A stretch of DNA of 64,000 nucleotides from Pullulanibacillus camelliae (GTDB lineage: Bacteria > Bacillota > Bacilli > Bacillales > Sporolactobacillaceae). The stretch lies in NCBI RefSeq assembly GCF_014642655.1, contig NZ_BMIR01000001.1, positions 235,518-299,517 on the forward strand, read 5' to 3'. The notes beneath the pieces are model-generated. The model had not been told where the DNA came from, did no database searches, and saw nothing but the letters and a program-made list of their open reading frames with translations. Every line of letters starts with the position of its first letter. Within the stretch, counting starts at the first letter, position 1. Positions 46,586 to 54,884 of this stretch are shown piece after piece. The position numbers were made by a program, and so were the translations under genes.

Positions 46586-47833
46586 CTAGTCTAAATCGAC
46601 GCCCTTGGTTTCAGGAATTAAAAATAAGAAGGCCAAAGCAGCTAAAATATAGATGCCTGAGATAAGCCCCAAAGAGTAGCTTAGGGAATACTTTAATGAG
46701 AGTGTACCAATAATAAACGGTCCAAAGCCACCGATCGCTCGGCCCGAATTAAAAATAAAATTCTCAGCGGTAGATCGAACCTCTGTTTTATAATGCTCTG
46801 CCAATAAGGCCCCGTATCCCCCCATCATGCCATTAACAAAAAAGCCAAGAATTGCACCTAATGCAAACAAAATAGCCACTGAGCTCTGTTGAAAGAATAT
46901 CCAAACAATGACAGCTGCACAGACTTGAAAAATCATATAAGATGGTTTTCGTCCTAACTTATCAACCATCGTACCAAATATCACAATGCCAACAATCATG
47001 CCAATGGTTGTCAAAATCGTCCACAGTGTAGTTGATGAAAGAGAAAAGCCTAATTGATTACTCAGCATACTTGGCAGCCAGGTCATAATGCCATAAAATC
47101 CAAAGTTTTGTACACCGGAAATCAAAATCAATCCAAGGGTTGTCCCTGTCTTTTTTGGTGTTTCAAACAATTGTTTAATCGGGACAGCTTTACTTTTACG
47201 CTGCTTCTGTCTTTCTATAAACATATCTGGTTCTTTTAGTCCCCGGCGTGACCACCAAGCAAATAGCGCTGGAATGACGCCAACAAGAAAAACACCACGC
47301 CAGCCAAAAATAGGTGAAATAAATGTGGTACAAAGAGTGGCGAGTACGATACCAATTTGATACCCTACAGCAACCCCTGCTGTCGCTCTTGATCGATACT
47401 TTTTTGGCCAAACTTCAGTAACAAGTGTCATGCCGATGCCAAATTCTCCCCCGATGCCCAATCCTGCAATAAATCTAAATGTATCGAGCATATAAATATT
47501 GGTCGCTAAGGCACAAAGTCCTGTAAATAATGAAAAAATTAATATGGTCCACGTAAAGACTTTCACTCGACCAAAGGCATCGGCCATGATGCCAAATACA
47601 TAGCCACCGATAACGGCACCGATTAACGTAATAGTCGAAATAAAACCAGCTTGGGCTGAATTAAGATGAAAGCTAACTGTGATTAAAGCCAGTGTAAAGG
47701 AAAGCACCATCATATCCAAGCCATCCATCGCATAACCAATCATAGACGCCCACATGGTTTTCCAGTGATTAGAATTTAGGCTTTCTCCCGCGTCATTAAA
47801 CGTCTTCTTTGATGTTTCGGCACTTTTTAACAT
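46586..47833 (-). CDS. MFS transporter, aromatic/carboxylic acid:H+ symporter-like
   Basis: This 415-residue major facilitator has twelve predicted helices. Family marks are DGLDMMVLSF in helix 1, GYVFGIMADAFGRVKVF in the 2-3 loop, GLGIGGEFGIGMTLVTEVWP in helix 4 and the second-half loop FGTMVDKLGRKPSY. The pattern resembles carriers of small organic acids (AAHS and related families) rather than drug exporters. The ATG at 47833 follows GGGAGAG. It lies next to the PucR-led operon, separated from it by a repeat. Orotate or a related acid is a reasonable guess for its substrate. Confidence 0.85.
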   Translation of the reverse strand: MLKSAETSKKTFNDAGESLNSNHWKTMWASMIGYAMDGLDMMVLSFTLALITVSFHLNSAQAGFISTITLIGAVIGGYVFGIMADAFGRVKVFTWTILIFSLFTGLCALATNIYMLDTFRFIAGLGIGGEFGIGMTLVTEVWPKKYRSRATAGVAVGYQIGIVLATLCTTFISPIFGWRGVFLVGVIPALFAWWSRRGLKEPDMFIERQKQRKSKAVPIKQLFETPKKTGTTLGLILISGVQNFGFYGIMTWLPSMLSNQLGFSLSSTTLWTILTTIGMIVGIVIFGTMVDKLGRKPSYMIFQVCAAVIVWIFFQQSSVAILFALGAILGFFVNGMMGGYGALLAEHYKTEVRSTAENFIFNSGRAIGGFGPFIIGTLSLKYSLSYSLGLISGIYILAALAFLFLIPETKGVDLD

Positions 47834-48042
47834 TATGACTCTCCCTTGTATATTTTATATAATTCTATAATTATATAAATTTCTATTATTTCAGTCTATT
47901 AACCTTTGTCTATTCAGACAATGTAATTCCCTTATTTTTATACGTTTAGACATCCTCATTATCTGACAACGTCCGCAGCAAATCATGATCATTTCGACAA
48001 TAGGCTAATTTTAATACGTCCCTTTACTTCTTACCACATTTT

Positions 48043-48059
48043 TGTGAGATTATCTCACA
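48043..48059. promoter_or_regulatory. Candidate operator, 17-bp palindrome between MFS and PTS genes
   Basis: TGTGAGATTATCTCACA is a perfect inverted repeat around one centre base. It lies in the 426-bp AT-rich region between the divergent MFS and PTS genes, 201 bp before the EIIA start and 210 bp before the MFS start. The cognate regulator could be the DeoR-type protein downstream or another factor. Confidence 0.5.
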
Positions 48060-48212
48060 CATATTTGTCAACCTCCCTACCACGTATTCACTGATTATAA
48101 CGATTATTAAAACAACAAATCCCGTTTTTTCGTTTCGAAATTATAAATATAAAAAACGTAATTTTTATTTTTATTTAGTTATTTTATTTTCATTTCAAAA
48201 ATATTATGGTAA

Positions 48213-48218
48213 TATAAT
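48213..48218 (+). promoter_or_regulatory. -10 box of the PTS operon
   Basis: TATAAT at 48213-48218 lies 42 bp upstream of the EIIA start. The expected -35 position reads TCATTT, a weak match, so an activator or regulated promoter is plausible. Confidence 0.45.
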
Positions 48219-48259
48219 CACACAGAAGAGAAAAAAACAAAAAGGAGGGGGATATTTTA

Positions 48260-48712
48260 ATGGACCAAATTGACCACTTATTAAAAGAAAATCAAATGGC
48301 ACTAGATCTGCAATCCCATACTAAGAATGAAGTCATCCATGAATTGGCTACCATCCTAGACAAAAGTGGAAAGCTTAAGGATATGCAGGAGTTTATTGCG
48401 GCTGTCCAAAAAAGAGAGGAGGAATATTCAACAGCTATCGGAAATGGCGTAGCTATACCACATGGAAAAACAGCGGCTGTTAACGAAGCCAGTATTGTCT
48501 TTGGCAGAAGCATAAGGGGAATCGATTATGATGCTATGGACAACCAATTGTCTCATCTATTTATAATGATTGCGGTGCCTGAGGACTCTGATGACTTACA
48601 TTTGAAAATCTTAAGCCAATTATCTCGAAAATTAATGCATGAAGATTTTCGTTACAAGCTTATGAAAGCGGATTCTACTTCCGAGATCCTTTCCATATTT
48701 AAAAATAATTAA
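48260..48712 (+). CDS. PTS fructose-type EIIA
   Basis: This 150-residue soluble PTS domain accepts the phosphoryl group from HPr and passes it to EIIB. The active-site pattern GVAIPHGK has the phosphorylated His68, and the fold matches the fructose/mannitol (PTS_EIIA_2) family. The ATG at 48260 follows AAAGGAGGGGG. It is the first gene of a plus-strand operon with EIIBC and two dehydrogenases. Confidence 0.92.
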   Translation: MDQIDHLLKENQMALDLQSHTKNEVIHELATILDKSGKLKDMQEFIAAVQKREEEYSTAIGNGVAIPHGKTAAVNEASIVFGRSIRGIDYDAMDNQLSHLFIMIAVPEDSDDLHLKILSQLSRKLMHEDFRYKLMKADSTSEILSIFKNN

Positions 48713-48733
48713 AATCCAAAGCGAGGTGTTCAT

Positions 48734-50209
48734 ATGAAAATTGTTGCTATTACCTCATGCTCAACCGGCATTGCCCATACCTATATGGCTGCTGAAAGTT
48801 TGGAAATGGCTGCGAAGGAACTCCATTACGAGATTAAGGTTGAAACTCAAGGTTCTATCGGAGTAGAAAATAAGCTAAGTGAACGCGATATTGAAGAAGC
48901 TGATGTCGTTATTATTGCCGCAACTACAACTGTCAATAAAGACCGCTTTTTTGGTAAGCGCTTAAATGAGGTCAATATTGATGAAGCTATCCATGATGCC
49001 AAAACATTAATTCAAAAGTCATTAAAAGAAGCAAAGATTTTTGGAAACGCGTCCACTACCGCTCATTCCTCAGAGCAAGCCCCGCCTCAGAAAGGGAAAA
49101 AGGGATTAGGCCCTTACCGCCATTTAATGACTGGTGTCTCGTATATGATTCCATTCGTCGTTACAGGCGGTATCTTAATCGCCCTCTCTTTTGCATTTGG
49201 AGGCATTCATGCAGCGGACCATAAAGGCACTTTAGCCGCTAGCCTGAATCAAATTGGTTCTGGAACAGCCTTTGCCTTAATGCTCCCTATCTTAGCTGGA
49301 TTTATTGCCTTTTCAATCGCAGACAGACCCGGAATTGTTCCTGGTATGATCGGCGGCATGCTTGCTTCGACAGTAGGTGCAGGATTCTTCGGTGCATTAA
49401 TTGCTGGTTTTTTAGCTGGGTATATCGCCTTATATTTAAGAAAATCTTTGAAACTCCCTAAAGCTCTGCAAGGCCTTATTCCTGTTTTAATTTTGCCACT
49501 TATTTCATCTCTCATTACTGGTCTTTTGATGATTTATGTAGTTGGTGAACCCTTTAAAGCTTTAAATACATTTATGACCGATTGGCTCAATGGTTTAAGT
49601 GGAACAAACTCTATTATATTAGGCGTAATTATCGGTGGCATGATGGCCGTTGATATGGCTGGACCTGTTGGTAAAGCTGCCTATTTTTTCGGTGTGGCTT
49701 CATTAACCGGCTTACACCCTGGAGAAACCTCTATCGTGATGGCCGCCACTATGGCTTCTGGTATGGTGCCTCCTTTAGGAATGGCCTTTGCAACATTCAT
49801 AAATAAGAAGAAGTTCACAAAGGAAGAGCAAGAAGCCGGAAAAACAGCTTGGATTCTGGGCATTTCCTTTATTACAGAAGGGGCTATTCCTTTTGCTGCC
49901 GCCGATCCTTTACGTGTTATTCCATCTTCAGTTATCGGAGCTGCCGTCACTGGTGCACTTTCAATGCTCTTCAAATGTGGTTTAGCTGTCCCACACGGCG
50001 GTATCTTTGTCCTGCCAATCCCAGGAGCCGTATCACACGTTTTCTTATATATGCTGGCCATACTCATCGGCGCATGCGTAACAGCTATTATAGCCATTGT
50101 CCTTAAATCACAAAAAGTAGAACATTCTAATGAAGGGAACATCAATTATGGAAAAACTGAGGGTATGCTTAATAGGAACAGGAAGAGCGGGTATGATCCA
50201 CGCACATAA
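48734..50209 (+). CDS. PTS fructose-family EIIBC permease
   Basis: This 491-residue protein fuses EIIB (residues 1-100) to EIIC (about 125-460). The EIIB active loop is SCSTGIAHT with Cys9, where most fructose EIIB have Cys-Pro-Thr-Gly. EIIC has about nine helices and typical segments such as GVSYMIPFVVTGGILIALSF and FITEGAIPFAAADP. It imports and phosphorylates a sugar or polyol. The C-terminal 60 bases overlap the next gene in another frame. The dehydrogenases downstream suggest a non-fructose substrate. Confidence 0.92.
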   Translation: MKIVAITSCSTGIAHTYMAAESLEMAAKELHYEIKVETQGSIGVENKLSERDIEEADVVIIAATTTVNKDRFFGKRLNEVNIDEAIHDAKTLIQKSLKEAKIFGNASTTAHSSEQAPPQKGKKGLGPYRHLMTGVSYMIPFVVTGGILIALSFAFGGIHAADHKGTLAASLNQIGSGTAFALMLPILAGFIAFSIADRPGIVPGMIGGMLASTVGAGFFGALIAGFLAGYIALYLRKSLKLPKALQGLIPVLILPLISSLITGLLMIYVVGEPFKALNTFMTDWLNGLSGTNSIILGVIIGGMMAVDMAGPVGKAAYFFGVASLTGLHPGETSIVMAATMASGMVPPLGMAFATFINKKKFTKEEQEAGKTAWILGISFITEGAIPFAAADPLRVIPSSVIGAAVTGALSMLFKCGLAVPHGGIFVLPIPGAVSHVFLYMLAILIGACVTAIIAIVLKSQKVEHSNEGNINYGKTEGMLNRNRKSGYDPRT

Positions 50210-51176
50210 TTATAATCATCAAATCGAACAAGCAGAATTAGTAGCAGTATGTGATCCAAATGAGGCGGCTGCCAAAAAAGCAGCCAATCTTCTGAAGCTT
50301 ACAACCTACTATACGACTTATCAAGAGGCATTGTCTAACGACACTATTGATGCAGTCATTATTGCCTGCCCTACTAAATTTCATAAAGACATCGCAGTGG
50401 CCGCAGCCAATGCAAAGAAACATATCTTCTGTGAAAAGCCTATGGCGATGAACACCGAAGAATGTGACGAAATGATAGAGGCAGCCGAAAGAAATCATGT
50501 GAAGCTGCAGATCGGATTTATGCGCCGATTTGATGAAAGCTTTCAAACCGCAAAAGAGATGGTGGATGCAGGAGAGGTTGGCGATGTCGTGCTTGTAAAA
50601 TCACTCACCCGTGGGCCATCTAAACCTCAAGAATGGATGTACGATATCTCAATTAGCAATGGCCCCTTAGGTGAAGTGAACAGCCATGATATTGATACCA
50701 TGCGCTGGTTTTCAGGGAGCGAATTTAAAACATTATTTGCAGTAGGTGGGAATTTTCGAAATAAGGAGGTGAAGGACCGTTATCCTGACTTCTACGATAA
50801 TGTTGTGATGAACGGTGTATTTGAAAATGGTGTCCTTGGTTCTCTAGATGGCGCTCAATACGTCCAGTATGGCTATGATGCAAGAGTAGAAATTCTTGGA
50901 ACTGAAGGGATTATTACAATCGGAGATATTCACGAAACAACCGTTTTATCATGCGCTAAAAATCACAGCGTCAAACGTCCGGCACGTAAAAGTTGGACGA
51001 ATCTATTCAAAGACGCTTATTTGGCTGAAGCAGTTAGCTTTGTTAAGTGTATTTTAAATGATACCCTGCCCAAAGCAACGGGAATGGATGGAAAAATGGC
51101 TGTTCATATCGTTGATAAAGGCAATGAATCTCTTAAAACTGGAACTGTCATTCAACTAGGGGAGGGAATCCATTGA
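50148..51176 (+). CDS. Gfo/Idh/MocA family NAD(P)-dependent oxidoreductase
   Basis: This 342-residue dehydrogenase has an N-terminal Rossmann domain (GTGRAGMIHAHN at about 9-20), the family EKPM motif (HIFCEKPMAM, Lys near 97) and a C-terminal substrate domain with DIDTMRW. The family oxidises sugars and inositols, and inositol 2-dehydrogenase is a near relative. The ATG at 50148 is chosen because GAAGGGAA lies upstream, and it overlaps the EIIBC gene by 62 bp. Its stop overlaps the next start as TTGA. Confidence 0.9.
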   Translation: MEKLRVCLIGTGRAGMIHAHNYNHQIEQAELVAVCDPNEAAAKKAANLLKLTTYYTTYQEALSNDTIDAVIIACPTKFHKDIAVAAANAKKHIFCEKPMAMNTEECDEMIEAAERNHVKLQIGFMRRFDESFQTAKEMVDAGEVGDVVLVKSLTRGPSKPQEWMYDISISNGPLGEVNSHDIDTMRWFSGSEFKTLFAVGGNFRNKEVKDRYPDFYDNVVMNGVFENGVLGSLDGAQYVQYGYDARVEILGTEGIITIGDIHETTVLSCAKNHSVKRPARKSWTNLFKDAYLAEAVSFVKCILNDTLPKATGMDGKMAVHIVDKGNESLKTGTVIQLGEGIH

Positions 51177-52228
51177 AGTGCGCAAGATTATATGGTAAGG
51201 AAGATATTCGAATCGATGAAGTGCCCATTCCTGCTATTGGCGAACATGAACTATTAATAAAGGTTGAGGCGGCTTCTATTTGCGGAACAGACATTAGAAT
51301 GTACCGTAACGGCTATGGAGGTATTGATGAAAATCACCCGCTTATTCTTGGACATGAGTTAGCGGGGATTATTTCAAAAAAAGGGAGCGCAGTGGACGAG
51401 AAGTATCAGATTGGGCAACCCGTGGCCGTTGCCCCTAATATGGGATGTGGCACGTGCGAAAGGTGCATATCTGGACATACTCATTTATGTGACGAGTATA
51501 AAGCATTGGGGATTAATATGGACGGTGCCTTTGCTGAATACGTGAGGATTCCCGAGAAGGCTGTCATACAAGGAAATGTCATGGTGATTCATAATAAACA
51601 TAACGTTTCTTTTGAAGAAATCGCCTTAATTGAGCCCCTTTCCTGTGTCTATAACGGTCAACAGCGTTTAGACATTGGACCAGGTGATCATGTATTAATT
51701 ATCGGCGGCGGGCCCATTGGTGTCATGCATGCCATTTTAGCGAAAGCTCAGGGAGCATCAAACGTTTATTTATATGATCGCCATATTGAGCGTTTAGAAG
51801 CTGCCAAAGAGATAGAACCAGAGATACAGACCATTTCTGTAAAGGATAATATTGATGACAAAGTACTGGCCTTAACGAACAATAAAGGGATGGATGTCGT
51901 CATCGTAGCCGCCCCTGCACCAGACATCCAATCAAAGTGTCTGGAATGGATGAATATGAACGGACGCATTTCCTATTTTGGGGGGATTCCAAAGGAAAAA
52001 GAAATGGTTCCAGTTAACTCTAATCTCATTCATTACAAGCAGCTCCTGCTTACCGGCAGTACCCGTGCCAGTCTTCTTCACTTTCTAAAATCATTGGAGA
52101 TTATCACTCAGCGCCTTTTCAAGCTCGATAAGCTGATTTCCAATCGATATAGCATCGATAATTTTAAAATGGCGTTTGAACAGGCAAAATCATCAAAAGA
52201 CTTTAAAAGTGTCATCGTTTTTGATTAA
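51173..52228 (+). CDS. Zinc-dependent medium-chain alcohol/polyol dehydrogenase
   Basis: This 351-residue MDR enzyme has the catalytic zinc motif CGTDIRMY (Cys38) with GHELAG (His and Glu near 62-63), a structural zinc Cys cluster (GCGTCERCISGHTHLC), and a Rossmann motif GGGPIG. It resembles sorbitol or phosphate-substituted polyol dehydrogenases such as threonine or galactitol-1-phosphate dehydrogenase. The TTG start at 51173 follows GGGGAGGG and overlaps the upstream stop. In this operon it likely oxidises the phosphorylated polyol produced by the PTS. Confidence 0.9.
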   Translation: MKCARLYGKEDIRIDEVPIPAIGEHELLIKVEAASICGTDIRMYRNGYGGIDENHPLILGHELAGIISKKGSAVDEKYQIGQPVAVAPNMGCGTCERCISGHTHLCDEYKALGINMDGAFAEYVRIPEKAVIQGNVMVIHNKHNVSFEEIALIEPLSCVYNGQQRLDIGPGDHVLIIGGGPIGVMHAILAKAQGASNVYLYDRHIERLEAAKEIEPEIQTISVKDNIDDKVLALTNNKGMDVVIVAAPAPDIQSKCLEWMNMNGRISYFGGIPKEKEMVPVNSNLIHYKQLLLTGSTRASLLHFLKSLEIITQRLFKLDKLISNRYSIDNFKMAFEQAKSSKDFKSVIVFD

Positions 52229-52243
52229 AATATAGACAGAGCA

Positions 52244-52279
52244 AGAAAGAGCCGTTCCATTTTCAGAACGGTTCTTTCT
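52244..52279 (+). terminator. Intrinsic terminator of the PTS-dehydrogenase operon
   Basis: AGAAAGAGCCGTTC at 52244-52257 pairs with GAACGGTTCTTTCT at 52266-52279 around an eight-base loop, with one G-T pair. It starts 16 bases after the MDR stop. Confidence 0.88.
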
Positions 52280-52339
52280 CTATTAAACCTCTGCCTATTT
52301 CATTAATGATAATTCTATTCCCAAAAGGAGGGACCGTCC

Positions 52340-53131
52340 TTGCAGCACTCAAAAGAAAAATTATTTGCCCACGAACGTAAAGGTCAAATGTATTCACTCA
52401 TCTTAGAAAATGGAAAAATGACTGTAAGCGAATTAGCTGATAACTTTCAAGTGACTCCCGCAACGGTAAGGAATGATCTACAAGAATTAGAAAATATGCA
52501 TTTGATTATTCGCACCCATGGTGGCGCAATGATTCATCCCGAAAAGAACATTAAAGAAATGGAGCCCGACGAGAAAGAAACTCTTTATTTTCAAGAAAAA
52601 CAGAGCATTGCACAGGCAGCCCTTCAATATATCAGTGATGGTGATACCCTTGTTCTTGATACTGGGACGACTACCCTAGAACTCGCTAAACTCCTTCATC
52701 TCAAAAAAAGCGTTACAGTGATCACTAATGACTTGCAAATTGGGCTCATTTTACAGCAATCGAGTCATATTCAAACCCATTTTTTAAGTGGTATCATTCG
52801 CCATCATTTCCACTATACACTTGGCTCGGATGAATTAAAGGCATTCTCTGTTGACAAAGCTTTTATTGCCGCTAATGCATTAGATTTGCATTTTGGCCCT
52901 TCTACCCCTGATGTTCATTTAGCCAAATTAAAAAAACAAATGGTGTCTGTTTCCGATCAATCGATTCTTCTATGTGACAGCAGTAAGCTTGGAAAGAAGG
53001 CTTTTAAAAGCTTTTGTGCGATTGAAGAAATTGATGTTCTTATTACAGATAATAAAATTAATGGGATTTTAAAAGGGGATTTTGAGGATATTGGAATAAA
53101 CGTCACCATCGCTAATCCATTTGGTGAATGA
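52340..53131 (+). CDS. DeoR family transcriptional regulator
   Basis: This 263-residue regulator has a DeoR winged helix (residues 10-65, with MTVSELADNFQVTPATVRNDLQELENMHLIIRTHGGA) and a sugar-phosphate-binding domain (about 75-255, with DTGTTTLELAKLL and DSSKLGKKAF). The TTG start at 52340 follows AGGAGGG. It lies just downstream of the PTS-dehydrogenase operon behind a terminator and probably represses that operon in response to its sugar phosphate. Confidence 0.9.
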   Translation: MQHSKEKLFAHERKGQMYSLILENGKMTVSELADNFQVTPATVRNDLQELENMHLIIRTHGGAMIHPEKNIKEMEPDEKETLYFQEKQSIAQAALQYISDGDTLVLDTGTTTLELAKLLHLKKSVTVITNDLQIGLILQQSSHIQTHFLSGIIRHHFHYTLGSDELKAFSVDKAFIAANALDLHFGPSTPDVHLAKLKKQMVSVSDQSILLCDSSKLGKKAFKSFCAIEEIDVLITDNKINGILKGDFEDIGINVTIANPFGE

Positions 53132-53559
53132 AAAAAATTCCTCCTTAAAATGATCCTCATCCCAAATCACTGTGAAGGGTGACAGTCATCTGTTTCTCTT
53201 AAGGAGCATTTGCGAACGATTTCTAACGCTATGGATTTTCTTTATTTGTAAACCTATTTCTTCCGCATTTAGTCTATCCATCTTTGCAAATCAAAGTTTA
53301 AATGGAAACGAATGAGACAGCAAGAAAGAGCTTGCCAAATTGACCCTTCTCAGACGTTTGCTATGAAATTTATTCCGATCGTTTTTATAAAGCCAACCAT
53401 TCATGACTTTTACTTCGATAGATGCTTTACTTAAGGTGGGCACTCAATGGATGAACATTCATTCCGCTCTCTACTGTCTAAGCAAGAATAATCAATGCGC
53501 ACATATAAGGATTCCAACCTCATTGATTCCCAGCTCTGATATTCTTGGTTATTCATGAG
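53132..53559. other. 428-bp gap without a supported gene
   Basis: This region lies between the convergent DeoR and CapA-like genes. I see no convincing reading frame, repeat or perfect terminator here. Confidence 0.4.
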
Positions 53560-54858
53560 CTAATGGAGTTCCACTTCTCCTACACCACTCATAATGTGAA
53601 TGTTCGTCCCAAAGGGCGATGAAAGAGCTTGGGCTTCTTGCAATATGCTTTCACTCCTACTTAGTTCTGGCCATCCCCTTTGCGAACGCGGTTTTCCAAA
53701 CCCCAATTCAATAGGATACAATTGAAGCCGAATTAACTTTCCACTCTTAACTCTCCATTTAACAAAGAGCGATGACCACACTTTTTTATCTGTGACGAAT
53801 CCCTTGGTCTCTTTTTGTGTTCGAGCATCATATAAATCAGCAACATTATGTGTGTCATCTAAGCCATACCTTTCATAAAAATCAGCCGGTTGGCTTATCA
53901 TCGTATCATTTTGGAAAATGAAATTGCCAAGGCTATAAAATATTGGAGCATTTTTATAGATTTCTATACCACGTAAGATGTGAGGACCATGCCCAATCAC
54001 TGCATTGGCCCCCTTATCGATACAGTTTCTTGAAAATGTTTTAATAAAATCCGCTGGCTCTTCTAATCTTTCCCCGTTCATTTCATGAGAATGAATGCTT
54101 ACAATGACATAGTCTGCCTGTCTTTTTGCCTCAGAAATCGCGTTCGTTATGCGTCGCATGTCTTCATTATTCGGTGTAGTGATAACGCCTTCTTTATTGC
54201 CCACTTTAAAGGTATAGGAGCCAAATGAAAAGAATGGCTGATCAGAGCTCGTCGATAAGCCTAATCGGGCATGCAAGTGCTGTGTCGCATTAATACTCGT
54301 TTTATCAGCAATGGATTTTAGCACTTCCATTTCCGACGGAGTCACTTCATAAATTACATTAAAACGAAGCGGATTGATCCCAGGTCTTCCTATACTATCA
54401 GGTCTTTGAGCCCCTGCCCGCCATGTTTCATGAAAAGTTGAGGTTGCAGAAATTAACGCCACTCTCCCCATACGTGTTTCAATATATTTCGGTCTACTGG
54501 CCTCAGCCAAATTACTGCCAACCCCCGCATGAATAAAACCATAATCATTCAAATACTTGTCAGTCGCCTTAAGTCCTCCATATGAAAAATCGAGCGTATG
54601 GTTATTTGCCCATGCTATGAGATTAATGCCATACTTCTTTAGGTCCTCTAAAACTCGAGGAGAAGCCACTGCCCATGCCCCGCCACTCACTGCTGAAGGG
54701 ATCCCCTCATAATGATGAGTTGTCACTTCTAAATTAGTAAAACAGACATCCGCTTGACTAAAGAGAGTAGCTATTTCTCGATGCTTCTGATCTGCGTGAG
54801 GCAAATTCCGGGTAATAAAGCTATCTCCTGTGGCCACAAATGTCATTGCCGATTCCAA
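53560..54858 (-). CDS. CapA-family metallophosphatase-fold protein, paralogue 2
   Basis: This 432-residue protein is a close paralogue of the one at 38567-39868, with long matching stretches (ATGDSFITR, SGGAWA, IGRPGINPLRF, GHGPHILRG). The metal motifs ATGDSF, TNLE, WANNHTLD, IHSHEM and GHGPH are all present. No signal peptide is seen. The TTG start at 54858 follows AAGGTG. It lies 26 bp downstream of an AbgA-type amidohydrolase gene and ends that operon, as its paralogue ends the PucR-led operon. A cytosolic hydrolase role linked to amide substrates is inferred. Confidence 0.85.
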   Translation of the reverse strand: MESAMTFVATGDSFITRNLPHADQKHREIATLFSQADVCFTNLEVTTHHYEGIPSAVSGGAWAVASPRVLEDLKKYGINLIAWANNHTLDFSYGGLKATDKYLNDYGFIHAGVGSNLAEASRPKYIETRMGRVALISATSTFHETWRAGAQRPDSIGRPGINPLRFNVIYEVTPSEMEVLKSIADKTSINATQHLHARLGLSTSSDQPFFSFGSYTFKVGNKEGVITTPNNEDMRRITNAISEAKRQADYVIVSIHSHEMNGERLEEPADFIKTFSRNCIDKGANAVIGHGPHILRGIEIYKNAPIFYSLGNFIFQNDTMISQPADFYERYGLDDTHNVADLYDARTQKETKGFVTDKKVWSSLFVKWRVKSGKLIRLQLYPIELGFGKPRSQRGWPELSRSESILQEAQALSSPFGTNIHIMSGVGEVELH

Positions 54859-54884
54859 GTGTTATTCACCTTCCATTCCCTCAC

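Noticed and set aside
49681-50145. 154-codon minus-strand frame
   Set aside because: It is antisense to the EIIC part of the PTS gene and resembles no family.
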